A stretch of DNA of 64,000 bases from positions 176,327 to 240,326 of the forward strand of contig JAEWQB010000028.1 in assembly GCA_023460395.1 (NCBI GenBank), in the 5' to 3' direction. This document shows positions 49,680 to 59,167 of the stretch, piece after piece (within the stretch, counting starts at the first letter, position 1; every line of letters begins with the position of its first letter). Below the pieces are notes generated by a model. That model had not been told where the DNA came from and ran no database searches. It was given only the letters and a program-made list of their open reading frames with translations. Origin of the DNA: Pseudomonadota bacterium. Its GTDB lineage: Bacteria; Desulfobacterota; Desulfovibrionia; Desulfovibrionales; Desulfovibrionaceae. The translations under genes were made by a program, and so were the position numbers.

Positions 49680-52511
49680 TTACTGCTCTTTAGGGCGTGA
49701 AGCCTCATCAAGCAAATAGATAATATTCCGGTAGGGAATGGTGCCGTGTAGTGCCAATCCTATTTCGCATGTCCGCGAGGTGGAGTAGCCTTCATCGCAG
49801 TGTTCCACCTGCGCTTTAAGCTCGGCCAGCGCGGATTTATTCAGTTCGGGATAACTGAATCCCCTGTCGCCCGCGAATCCGCAACAGAATACATCTTCCG
49901 GCACAACCACGGTTTCAGCGCACAGTTCGGCAAGTTGTTTAAACTTACCGTCCAGCCCCAGTTTTCGTGAGGTGCAGGTGGTATGAATGGCAATAGTGCG
50001 CGGCACCTTGGTAAAGGCAAGACGTTCCGCGAGATGGCTTAGTGCGAACTCAATGGGTTCCAGCAAAGTAAGGCGTTTGTCCAAAGTCTCTTTCATACGA
50101 TAGAGGCACGGGCTGGTATCGGACAGCACCGGATACTCCCCATTATTACTCGCCTTGAGCAATGCCTCGGACAGTTGCTTGGATTTCATGTCTGCCTGCG
50201 CGTGGAAGCCCTTGGATTCAAACGCCTGTCCACAGCACAGATCGCTCAACGTCTCAGGGAAGATCACCTCATACCCGGCTTTTAGCAACAGAGCGACGGT
50301 CTTACGCGGCAGCTCTGTGCGTTCCGTGTCAGAGGCCGAAGGGCCCATGGTCCGGCTGATGCAACTGGGGAAATAGACCACCTTCAAAGGATTCGCCTGA
50401 TTCACGGGCACGGGTTTCACAGGGCTGAGTCCCTTGGGCATTTCTTTGTTCCACAGCGGCATTTTTTTCAAGGTAAGCACGCGCAGGGTCTGCGAGCCTG
50501 CGTCCATTACCCGCGTACCAAACAGGCTGTGGGCAAGGCTGACGCCCTTGAGCGTGGTCGCCAATGTTTTTGCCACTGCGCTGAAATGCTCGGCAACCCA
50601 TGTGGCGGCTTTTTGCTGGCGCGGAGACGCCAACTCGCCCCGCAAATGCTTGATGAAGGTGCCGGTATTGATGCCCACGGGACACCGGGTGGCACATAAT
50701 CCATCTGTGGCGCACGTGTTGTCGCCGAAATACCCGTAGTCCGAAAACAGTTTTTTAAGCAGCTTGTCCTTTTCATCGGACGCCTTCATCCGGCTAATCT
50801 CACGCCATGCCGTAATGCGCTGGCGCGGTGTGAATGTCACGTTGCGGGAAGGACAGACCGGCTCACAGAAGCCACATTCTATGCAGGTATCCACTATGGA
50901 ATTGGCTGCGGGCAACGGCTTAAGGTTATGCAGGTGGGCTTCCGCGTCTTCGTTAATGATAACGCCGGGGTTAAGCAGCCCGAAGGGGTCAAACGTGGCT
51001 TTTATTTCCCGCATCAACCGATAGGCTTCCGCGCCCCACTCCATTTCCACAAAGGGGGCCATATTCCGCCCGGTACCGTGCTCGGCTTTGAGCGATCCTT
51101 TGTATTCATGGGCGACCATCTTGCACACTTCGTCCATGAACCCCTGATACCGGACAATTTCCCGTGGCTCAGAAAAATTCTGTGTGAAGACGAAGTGCAG
51201 GTTGCCGTCCAGCGCGTGACCGAAAATAATGGCCTCGGTATACTCGTATTTTTTGAGCAGTTCCTGAAGCCGTAGCGTAGCCGTAGCGAGATCCTGAATG
51301 GGAAAGGCCACGTCTTCAATGATGACGGTGGTGCCAACCTTGCGCACCGCCCCCACAGCGGGGAAAAGCCCTTTGCGCACAGCCCACATTTTGCCGAACT
51401 CTTCCGGCACCTCGGTGAACGCCACGTCTCCCAGTTTGGGGATATGGGCTATCGCGGTGGTAATGGTGTCCAGTTGGGTGAGCAGTTGTTCCCGCGTACC
51501 GGCACGCGATTCCACCAGCAGGGCGGTAGTCCCGTCCGCCACCTCACCCATCAGGCTTTCGGGCATGCCGGGCTTTCCCGCCACGGACCGCAACGACCTG
51601 TCGTCCATCAATTCCACCGCGGAAACAGGGGTATCCCGCAGGATAATCGTCGCTTCACAGGCCGATTTGATATCCGGGAAAAAGACGAGGGCCGAGGCTT
51701 TGTTTGGATGCTCCACCACCGTGCGATAGGTAACTTCTGAGATGAAGCCCAGCGAGCCTTCGGAACCGACCATGAGATGCTGAATAATTTCAAAAGGATC
51801 ATCAAAGTCCACTAAGGCATTGAGGCTGTAGCCCGTGGTGTTTTTGATCTTGAATTTTTTGCTGATAAGATCTGCGAGAGCGCTGTTGGCCACCACTTCC
51901 TGCCGCAGCAGACGGACGCGTTCAAGAATGGTCGGGTGCTTCCGGGCAAATTCAGCACGGCTTTTGTCATCCGAGGTGTCCAGCAGCGTGCCGTCGTAAA
52001 AAACCAGCCGCATTTTATCCAGCGTTTTGTAGCTGTTTTCCGCCACGCCACAGCACATGCCGGAGGCGTTGTTCGCGACGATACCGCCAATTTTCGCGGT
52101 ATCAATGGAGGCGGGGTCCGGCCCGATTTTTTTCCCAAACTCCGCCAGCAGGCGGTTGGCGTGCGTGCCGATAATACCGGGCTGCAAAGAAATACGGGTG
52201 GCATCACCAAAAATGCGAAACCGTCTCCAGCCGGTGCCCAGACGCACCAAAACGGAATCGGACACAGCTTGCCCGGAAAGACTGGTTCCCGCCGCCCGGA
52301 AGGTAACCGGAATGCGATACCGGGCCGCCAATTTCAGAATGTGCACCACCTCTTCTTCCGTATTGGTATCAATGACCATTTTAGGAATAAGGCGGTAAAA
52401 ACTCGCGTCCGTACCATAGGCGAGCACACGTAGCGGATCGGTATATATATTGGTTTTAGAGACAACTTCTTGAACATCTCTGTAAAAGTCAGCATATGGC
52501 GCTGGCAACAT
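49680..52511 (-). CDS. FAD/Fe-S D-2-hydroxyacid dehydrogenase (D-lactate/glycolate type)
   Basis: This 943-residue enzyme combines a GlcD-like FAD domain and a GlcF-like electron-transfer part. The FAD half has PVTFRAAGTSLSGQAVSDS, a second FAD region (MVGSEGSLGFISEVT) and HALDGNLHFVF. The second half has CIECGFCEPVCPS and CATDGLCATRCPVG for two [4Fe-4S] clusters and two CCG motifs (CCGQAFES, CCGFAGDRG). It would oxidise D-lactate, glycolate or D-2-hydroxyglutarate and pass electrons to the membrane pool. The ATG at 52511 follows GGAGGAAAACCAG; a TTG five codons earlier overlaps that site. Confidence 0.9.
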   Translation of the reverse strand: MLPAPYADFYRDVQEVVSKTNIYTDPLRVLAYGTDASFYRLIPKMVIDTNTEEEVVHILKLAARYRIPVTFRAAGTSLSGQAVSDSVLVRLGTGWRRFRIFGDATRISLQPGIIGTHANRLLAEFGKKIGPDPASIDTAKIGGIVANNASGMCCGVAENSYKTLDKMRLVFYDGTLLDTSDDKSRAEFARKHPTILERVRLLRQEVVANSALADLISKKFKIKNTTGYSLNALVDFDDPFEIIQHLMVGSEGSLGFISEVTYRTVVEHPNKASALVFFPDIKSACEATIILRDTPVSAVELMDDRSLRSVAGKPGMPESLMGEVADGTTALLVESRAGTREQLLTQLDTITTAIAHIPKLGDVAFTEVPEEFGKMWAVRKGLFPAVGAVRKVGTTVIIEDVAFPIQDLATATLRLQELLKKYEYTEAIIFGHALDGNLHFVFTQNFSEPREIVRYQGFMDEVCKMVAHEYKGSLKAEHGTGRNMAPFVEMEWGAEAYRLMREIKATFDPFGLLNPGVIINEDAEAHLHNLKPLPAANSIVDTCIECGFCEPVCPSRNVTFTPRQRITAWREISRMKASDEKDKLLKKLFSDYGYFGDNTCATDGLCATRCPVGINTGTFIKHLRGELASPRQQKAATWVAEHFSAVAKTLATTLKGVSLAHSLFGTRVMDAGSQTLRVLTLKKMPLWNKEMPKGLSPVKPVPVNQANPLKVVYFPSCISRTMGPSASDTERTELPRKTVALLLKAGYEVIFPETLSDLCCGQAFESKGFHAQADMKSKQLSEALLKASNNGEYPVLSDTSPCLYRMKETLDKRLTLLEPIEFALSHLAERLAFTKVPRTIAIHTTCTSRKLGLDGKFKQLAELCAETVVVPEDVFCCGFAGDRGFSYPELNKSALAELKAQVEHCDEGYSTSRTCEIGLALHGTIPYRNIIYLLDEASRPKEQ

Positions 52512-52727
52512 CTGGTTTTCCTCCAAACGCTATGGGGTGTGACGGAAAAAACTCGCCGCATGCCGTGCATGGCATGCAGAAAGAAAACTCACTATAGCAT
52601 ATGCTTCCTATTAAGGAAAAGAGAAAAAACAATGACAGACAGCGGATACTCACCGCAAAGAAACGTGCTGTTCACTCACTTCGTACACTCTCCCCCCCTG
52701 ACAAAAGGACTCGCGCGAGGGAGGGCG

Positions 52728-55700
52728 CTATGCCCAGTCCACAGGAATACGCGCTTTTTGCCCCGACTTGGTGGAGAACAACACGTACCCCTGATCCCGT
52801 CCATACCGGTACAAATCGCGGGTAATGCGCACATCCTGCTCACAATATCTGGCTATCTCGTCCACCTTGCCCTCTTTCCACCAGCGCAGGGCCTGTAATC
52901 CGTCCGCAGACTTAGGCGCTCCTAATGTCGCCGCCCCCAAGTTGTCCAAAGACACTCGGTAATTAAGCCGCTGCCGCACCACATCCAGCATGTCCAGTGT
53001 GGGCAGTCGCGTCAGGTCAGCCGTGGTGTAGGCGGAAAGCACCCGATAATCGAACCGGATAATATTGAATCCGACAACAAGGTCGTAGTCCGCAAGCGAG
53101 GCCAACATAGCGGGTATTGCCTCAGCCGTGTACGGGGTAAAACGATCCGTGCCGGAGTCGTAGAGCACGGCGACACTCACCCCCATCCGTTCCGCACGGT
53201 GCCAGCCGCCTACTTCTTGCGCGGAGTGCCGCGTTTCCACGTCCAGCACGGCATACCGCCGAGGCGTGTCGCCCCGGAGCCGCACACCGGGGAGCGAAGT
53301 TTGCCCCCCGTCCGTCAAACCCCCGTCAGCCTCCCCGCCCGGAGCGAACACCCCAGAAGTATGGGCGTGGCTAGCCGGAATATCTGTGCCCATCGCCACT
53401 GATCCGCGAACAGTACCCATACGCTCTCCTTCAGTCACGTGCGACTCATCGGGCGTATCGCCCCTGTTCGCCACGCCGGTCGGGACAATTGCGGCATCCA
53501 GAGGGACCGCAGGGCCGGGCACGGGAGACGCCGCCGCTTCCGTCAATACAAACGGTTCCAGATCCGGCAGTGCCGGATCTGCGCCACGGTCCGCCAGACA
53601 ATGCAGTAAAAAAAGCGCTCCCGCTTTATCAATAGGCCGGTTTCCTGAACCGCATTTGGGAGAATGCACGCAGGAGGGGCACCCCAACTCGCACCCGCAG
53701 TCCCGGATGATAGCCTGTGTGCGGCTGAACATATCGTCCGCGTGGGAAAACGCCATGCGGGTCAAACCCGCACCACCGGGCATGCCGTCGTAAATAAACA
53801 CACAGGGGCGTCCCACCTGTGCATGCATGGGAGTGGAAATACCGCCGAGATCATTGCGGTCTGTCATGACCAACAGGGGAAGTATGCCTATTGCCGCATG
53901 CTCCAAGGCATGAATGGACCCCATGAAGTGATACAGGTTGTCTTCCACCTCCCGTTGCACCGGGAAAGGCACTTCAAACCACAGCCCCTCGGTTTCGAAT
54001 ACCACCGGAGGCATGTCCAGCGGCGAGATACCCAGCAACCGGTTGCCGCGGGTGCTCCGCCGCTCATACCCGCTAATACGCTCGGTTACGCGCAGTCTGC
54101 CGAGACAAACCCGCGTGCCCCACGCCTGCCGCTGGTCGAGCACTTCCAAAATTTCCGTTTCTTTATTGCCGCGCACACGGGTGTAATAGTCCACTCTCCC
54201 CCCGCCCGGACGGACAGCGAGCGCTGTGTGCGTGGACAAATTCAATTCCGCAATCACCCATGTGCCGCCTTTATGCAGATATACCGCGCCGGGATGCGCC
54301 TCACGCTGGGCGCGAATGCCATCCACACTGCCGATAATGGCCCCCTCTTCGGTCTGAATCTGTACGGTACTCCCGGTTCCGCGCAGGTCCACATGCCTGT
54401 GAGGACGTTTTCGCGCGGCAAACACGGTGTGCCCTTCCGCCTCGCGCAAAAGAAGCCCCTCCCGTTCCAGCTCCTCCATGGCGACACGCGCAGCCGGAGC
54501 GCGCAGCCACGCTTCGTCTTGCCCTCTGTCTGCGCGTAAAGCCAGCTCCGCCGCCGCGCATTCCAGATGGCGCTTCAAAATAACCGGGTTATACGGATTA
54601 AGCACCGCGCATTCGGCGGGGCGGTCAAAAAAATCTTCCGGGTGCCGCATAAAATATTGGTCCAGCGCGTCTTCTCCCGCCACCAGCACCACCGCGCTTT
54701 CCTGTGAAGCCCGACCGACCCGTCCCCCGCGCTGCATGGTGGACATAACAGTACCGGGATAGCCAACCAAGATACACAAATCCAACGAACCAATGTCTAT
54801 ACCCAGTTCCAACGCACTGGTGGTAATAACTGCCAGCAATTCGCCACTGGTCATTTTCGCTTCGATCTCGCGACGTTCTTCCGGCAGAAAACCGGCCCGG
54901 TATGCGGAAATGCGCTCCCGGAACGGACCGGACTTCTCACTGGCCCACACGCTGATAAGCTCGGTCATACGCCGCGACTGGACGTACACAATGGTCCGCA
55001 GCCCCCGCGCCAACGCGGACTGGAGCAATAAAATAGCCGCCGTTGCAGGGCTGTCTTCCGGGTTAATGAAAAGAATATGGCGCTTACCCTGAGGCGCTCC
55101 GCTCTGGGTAATGACCTCCAAAGGCGGCCTTTCCCCCGGCGGGGAGGATACGGCGAGGTTCTTTGCAGCAGAACGGGGAGACGCTATGCCCTGCGGGCCA
55201 TACAAAACGCCATTTTCGCCCGTTTCGCTTCCAAGTCCCGCCAAGACGCTGCATAACTCTCCGGGATTCCCCACGGTGGCTGAACAAAAAATAAACGTGG
55301 GAGAAACACCATAATGCCCGCAGATGCGAAGCAGCCGCCGGAACAACTGCGCCATATGCGATCCCAGCACTCCCCGGTAGGTGTGCACCTCATCCACTAC
55401 GATATACTGGAGCGAGGCCAAAAACGTGGTCCACTGCTCATGATAGGGTAAGATGGAAAGATGAAGCATTTCCGGGTTAGTCATCAGCACCGTGGGCGGG
55501 GAGTTCCGTATTTTTTTACGGAAATGCGGCGTGGTATCTCCGTCGTAGATGGCAGCTTCCGGGCGTGCATCGTGAGGCCAGAAGGCAGTAAGCCGCCGGA
55601 ACGTTTTTAGCTGATCCTGCGCCAATGCCTTGAGAGGGAAAAGATAGAGCGCACGGGCATCTGGATCTTGTAAAAAGCGCTCAATAACCGGCAGGTTATA

Positions 55701-55973
55701 TACATACGTCTTGCCGCTGGCTGTAGGGGTAGCCACCACCACATGCCGCCCGGCCCGGATCATGTCCGTAGCGAGCGCCTGATGAGCGTAGAGGTCGTCA
55801 ATGCCCTGCATGGACAGCACATCGCGCAAGGCCGCAGGCCACGGTCTGCGGTTAGGCGCATAGTGCGCCTGTGCTTCCGGCAGAACACGGTGGCAGACCA
55901 CCTGACTTCCCAGCCGGGTGGATTCTTTAAGTGCCGTCACATATCCGGCGATGATGTCGTCCTGCTCCCGCAT
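52728..55973 (-). CDS. MrfA-type DNA helicase fused to a MrfB-type exonuclease
   Basis: This 1081-residue protein joins two repair proteins. Residues 55-420 are helicase: Walker A ATPTASGKT (81-89), DEVH (194-197), SAT (231-233) and GGRVGRA (416-422). A C-terminal cysteine cluster CGCELGCPSC...C (759-774) marks the MrfA/DUF1998 type. After a linker of about 100 residues rich in Gly, Pro and Ala, residues 906-1081 form a DnaQ-like domain with D911/E913, D975 and Y1043-x3-D1047 (YCEQD), a DEDDy set. In Bacillus subtilis MrfA and MrfB are separate and act on mitomycin C damage. The ribosome site is weak. Confidence 0.85.
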   Translation of the reverse strand: MREQDDIIAGYVTALKESTRLGSQVVCHRVLPEAQAHYAPNRRPWPAALRDVLSMQGIDDLYAHQALATDMIRAGRHVVVATPTASGKTYVYNLPVIERFLQDPDARALYLFPLKALAQDQLKTFRRLTAFWPHDARPEAAIYDGDTTPHFRKKIRNSPPTVLMTNPEMLHLSILPYHEQWTTFLASLQYIVVDEVHTYRGVLGSHMAQLFRRLLRICGHYGVSPTFIFCSATVGNPGELCSVLAGLGSETGENGVLYGPQGIASPRSAAKNLAVSSPPGERPPLEVITQSGAPQGKRHILFINPEDSPATAAILLLQSALARGLRTIVYVQSRRMTELISVWASEKSGPFRERISAYRAGFLPEERREIEAKMTSGELLAVITTSALELGIDIGSLDLCILVGYPGTVMSTMQRGGRVGRASQESAVVLVAGEDALDQYFMRHPEDFFDRPAECAVLNPYNPVILKRHLECAAAELALRADRGQDEAWLRAPAARVAMEELEREGLLLREAEGHTVFAARKRPHRHVDLRGTGSTVQIQTEEGAIIGSVDGIRAQREAHPGAVYLHKGGTWVIAELNLSTHTALAVRPGGGRVDYYTRVRGNKETEILEVLDQRQAWGTRVCLGRLRVTERISGYERRSTRGNRLLGISPLDMPPVVFETEGLWFEVPFPVQREVEDNLYHFMGSIHALEHAAIGILPLLVMTDRNDLGGISTPMHAQVGRPCVFIYDGMPGGAGLTRMAFSHADDMFSRTQAIIRDCGCELGCPSCVHSPKCGSGNRPIDKAGALFLLHCLADRGADPALPDLEPFVLTEAAASPVPGPAVPLDAAIVPTGVANRGDTPDESHVTEGERMGTVRGSVAMGTDIPASHAHTSGVFAPGGEADGGLTDGGQTSLPGVRLRGDTPRRYAVLDVETRHSAQEVGGWHRAERMGVSVAVLYDSGTDRFTPYTAEAIPAMLASLADYDLVVGFNIIRFDYRVLSAYTTADLTRLPTLDMLDVVRQRLNYRVSLDNLGAATLGAPKSADGLQALRWWKEGKVDEIARYCEQDVRITRDLYRYGRDQGYVLFSTKSGQKARIPVDWA

Positions 55974-56248
55974 ACGCGCAAACCATGCGGATGCGGCACC
56001 AGTTTGTCAACGCCCTTGCGCCGACGCTTCTCCTGTGTAATTCTGGTCCGACCAATTATGTTACTATACCGAACCGCACCCTCATGTGCCTTCGCCCCTC
56101 CCGGCGGAGGGCAGGCCAGCTCTCCCACGGGAGTGCCATCCTGACCGGGCAATGACGGGGATGGCTTGGGTACCCATTCCGCAAACACGCCATGCGGTTA
56201 TACTGTATCGCGTTGGCACTACACGCCCGAACGCACAAGGAGACTGGC

Positions 56249-58447
56249 ATGAATGGACGAATCCGCGTAGGCAATCTGGACATTGCCACCCCACTGCATG
56301 CGGTTATCGCCACAGAAGTGGCCCCCGGCACAGGACTCTCCCCGGAAGACTTTTGGGCCGGTTTTGAAGCCGCCCTGCGCGACCTGATCCCGCGCAATCA
56401 AGCACTGCTCTCCACACGCGACGCCATGCAGGCCGCGCTGGACGACTGGCATCACACCCACGCCGGGCAGCCACACGATGCCGGAGCCTACAGCGCGTTC
56501 CTCCAAAAATTGGGCTACCTGCTGCCTGAAGGCCCTGCCCAGCCCATCGCCACAGGAAATGTGGACCCGGAAATCGCCACCATCGCGGGACCGCAACTTG
56601 TTGTTCCCATCACCAACGCCCGATACGCCTTAAACGCCGCCAATGCCCGCTGGGGCAGCCTCTATGACGCCCTGTACGGCACCGACGTGCTCCCTGAAAC
56701 AGACGGCATGGAGAAAAATGGCCCATACAACGCCAAACGAGGCGAGGCTGTCATCCGCTACGCCGCGCGTTTTCTGGACACCGCCGCCCCTCTCGCCACG
56801 GGGAGCCATGCGGATGTCGTGGCGTATGCGGTCACCACCGGGGGAAAACGTGCCACGCTACGCGCCACACTGGCGGACGGCAGCGTTACCCAGCTTGCCC
56901 AGCCGGACCGCTTTGCCGGATACCAGACAGGTACAAACGCGCATGAACCCGCTGCCATTCTCCTGCGCAACAACGGCCTGCACGCAGAACTGCGTATTGA
57001 CCGCAACCATCCCATCGGCGCACAGAATCCTTCCGGTGTCCGCGATGTGATACTTGAATCCGCCATAACCACCATCTGCGACTGCGAAGACTCTGTGGCG
57101 GTGGTGGACGGAGAAGACAAAGCCCTCGCCTATCGCAACTGGCTCGGCCTTATTACCGGCACCTTAACCGCCAGCTTCCGAAAAGGCTCCGGCACAGTGG
57201 AACGAAGCCTGAACCCTGACCGGGAATACGTTGCGCCGGACGGTTCCCGCCTGACACTGAACGGGCGCAGCTTGCTGCTCATCCGAAACGTGGGGCACCT
57301 CATGACCACCGATGCCGTGCTGCTGGACGGGGCAGAGGTGCCCGAAGGCATTCTGGACGCCTTTGTTACCGCCTATGTGGCGCTGCATGAGCACCGTGGC
57401 ACCGCCCGTTATGGCAACAGCCACACGGGCAGCGTGTATATTGTAAAACCCAAAATGCACGGACCGGAAGAAGTGGCCTTTGCCTGCGACATCTTCGCCC
57501 GCGCGGAGAACGTTACCGGCCTACCGCCCCGCACGCTCAAGATTGGCATTATGGACGAAGAACGCCGTACCTCCGCAAACCTCGCCGCATGCATCCATGC
57601 AGCCACGGACCGCGTTATCTTCATCAACACCGGATTTCTGGATCGCACCGGCGATGAAATACATACCAGCATGGAAGCCGGTCCCGTGGTCCGCAAAAAT
57701 GACATGAAATCGCAGCCATGGATTACGGCCTATGAAGACGGCAACGTGGATGCGGGCCTTGCCGCCGGGTTCCACCTTCGCGCGCAGATAGGCAAAGGCA
57801 TGTGGGCCAAGCCGGATATGATGCGGGAAATGATGGAAACCAAGGTAGGCCACCCCGAATCTGGAGCCAACTGCGCATGGGTACCTTCGCCCACCGCCGC
57901 AACCCTCCATGCCATGCACTATCACATGATAGATGTGTTCGCCCGGCAAGAAACGCTCATGAACACACGCAGGGCCTCGCGTGAAGCACTGCTGACCATT
58001 CCCCTTTTATCCGCCACCACCATGCCTTCTGCCGAAGACGTGCAACAGGAGCTGGATAACAACGCACAAGGCATTCTCGGCTATGTCGTGCGCTGGGTGG
58101 ATCAGGGTATTGGCTGCTCCAAAGTGCCGGACATCACTAATGTGGGACTGATGGAAGACCGCGCCACTCTCCGCATTTCCAGCCAACATATCGCAAACTG
58201 GCTGCGCCACGGCGTCTGCACGCGGGAACAGGTAATGAACACCTTGCGCAGAATGGCGACCGTGGTGGATTCCCAAAACGCGGACGACCCGTCCTATCGT
58301 CCCATGGCTGTGGACGGTGGCACAAGCATAGCGTTTCAAGCCGCGTGTGACCTTGTTTTTAAAGGACACGCGCAACCCAACGGATATACCGAGCCGATTC
58401 TGCATAAACGCAGACGCGAGGTAAAAGCAGCACTGAACGCAAAATAA
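56249..58447 (+). CDS. glcB: Malate synthase G
   Basis: This enzyme joins glyoxylate and acetyl-CoA to malate. Its 732 residues match the single-chain G isoform. Landmarks include TTICDCEDSVAVVDGEDKAL, GSVYIVKPKMHGPEEVAFA, LKIGIMDEERRTSANL, FINTGFLDRTGDEIHTSMEA and GANCAWVPSPTAATLHAMHY. AAGGAGACTGGC precedes the ATG at 56249. Isocitrate lyase is not in the window, so glyoxylate may come from glycolate oxidation; the dehydrogenase 4 kb upstream is a candidate source. It is divergent from the helicase gene. Confidence 0.94.
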   Translation: MNGRIRVGNLDIATPLHAVIATEVAPGTGLSPEDFWAGFEAALRDLIPRNQALLSTRDAMQAALDDWHHTHAGQPHDAGAYSAFLQKLGYLLPEGPAQPIATGNVDPEIATIAGPQLVVPITNARYALNAANARWGSLYDALYGTDVLPETDGMEKNGPYNAKRGEAVIRYAARFLDTAAPLATGSHADVVAYAVTTGGKRATLRATLADGSVTQLAQPDRFAGYQTGTNAHEPAAILLRNNGLHAELRIDRNHPIGAQNPSGVRDVILESAITTICDCEDSVAVVDGEDKALAYRNWLGLITGTLTASFRKGSGTVERSLNPDREYVAPDGSRLTLNGRSLLLIRNVGHLMTTDAVLLDGAEVPEGILDAFVTAYVALHEHRGTARYGNSHTGSVYIVKPKMHGPEEVAFACDIFARAENVTGLPPRTLKIGIMDEERRTSANLAACIHAATDRVIFINTGFLDRTGDEIHTSMEAGPVVRKNDMKSQPWITAYEDGNVDAGLAAGFHLRAQIGKGMWAKPDMMREMMETKVGHPESGANCAWVPSPTAATLHAMHYHMIDVFARQETLMNTRRASREALLTIPLLSATTMPSAEDVQQELDNNAQGILGYVVRWVDQGIGCSKVPDITNVGLMEDRATLRISSQHIANWLRHGVCTREQVMNTLRRMATVVDSQNADDPSYRPMAVDGGTSIAFQAACDLVFKGHAQPNGYTEPILHKRRREVKAALNAK

Positions 58448-58455
58448 GACGCACT

Positions 58456-58491
58456 GAGAGCGCTGGGGGCAACGTTCCTTCCGGCGCTCTC
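58456..58491 (+). terminator. Hairpin after malate synthase G
   Basis: GAGAGCGC (58456-58463) pairs with GCGCTCTC (58484-58491) around 20 bases. It lies just after the stop but has no T tract, so it is a weak terminator candidate. Confidence 0.4.
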
Positions 58492-58867
58492 ATCCGGGCT
58501 TCTCCCTGCAAAGGAAAAGCTCCCGGCGGTGCCCCCGAAGAGGGATTTCCGCCGCGTTTCGTCCCATCCCATGCACGGCACTGGTAAAACGGGACCGGAC
58601 ATCCCGGTATTCACAAAAACACGCATAGAGGCATCAAAGCGCTTGTCATGAACCGGGCAGGGACCATACGCGGCCCTGTCTGCCCGCAGGAATGTGCGAG
58701 GACAGGTGCGCCATTCAACACACTGGTATTATTAAAAACAAATATTGTAGCTCGTTAATCGCAGCCAGACACGAACCCTGCGCACCGCAGCCACAAATAC
58801 AACAAAACAAATATTTCTTCCAAAATCCATCACGTAGGCAATAGCAACAGTTACCATAGACCAAATA

Positions 58868-58894
58868 ATATATTTTAACGTTATTAAAATATAT
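58868..58894. repeat. AT-only inverted repeat
   Basis: ATATATTTTAA (58868-58878) and TTAAAATATAT (58884-58894) form a perfect 11-bp inverted repeat around CGTTA. Its composition stands out from the GC-rich surroundings. Confidence 0.75.
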
Positions 58895-59167
58895 ACTTCG
58901 ATACTTCCATGCACGTATCACGCCACACCTAATTTTTCTCCCGCATCATACTACTTCCCGTATCGCTCGCCACGCAACGCCACTAAAAGCAACAGTATGG
59001 CCTTTCTTTTTTTACTATATTGCATTGCGTGGCATATCATGCAACATAAAGACAACGCATGTCGCTGCCTCGACATGCTAACGCGACGGATTTGCCAATA
59101 AACGCGAAAAGGTGTTCAACAAACATCTTCACGAGACAACTCTTTTCACATGTCGCAAGGGGAAAGC

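Larger units (their letters stand above)
58448..59167. other. 720-base gene-free stretch with an AT island
   Basis: After the glcB hairpin comes GC-rich filler to about 58,700. An AT-rich island follows (58715-58920), holding an 11-bp all-AT inverted repeat (58868-58894). Then GCCACGCAA and TTGCGTGGC (58969-58977, 59025-59033) bracket 47 bases. Two short minus-strand frames (60 and 68 codons, 58732-58914 and 58715-58921) lie in the island; the 60-codon one is hydrophobic but has no ribosome site. Confidence 0.55.

Noticed and set aside
58715..58921. Two short minus-strand frames in the AT island as genes
   Set aside because: Neither has a ribosome site; the 68-codon frame is Cys/Tyr-rich as expected from AT-rich random sequence. 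Kept only as a remark.
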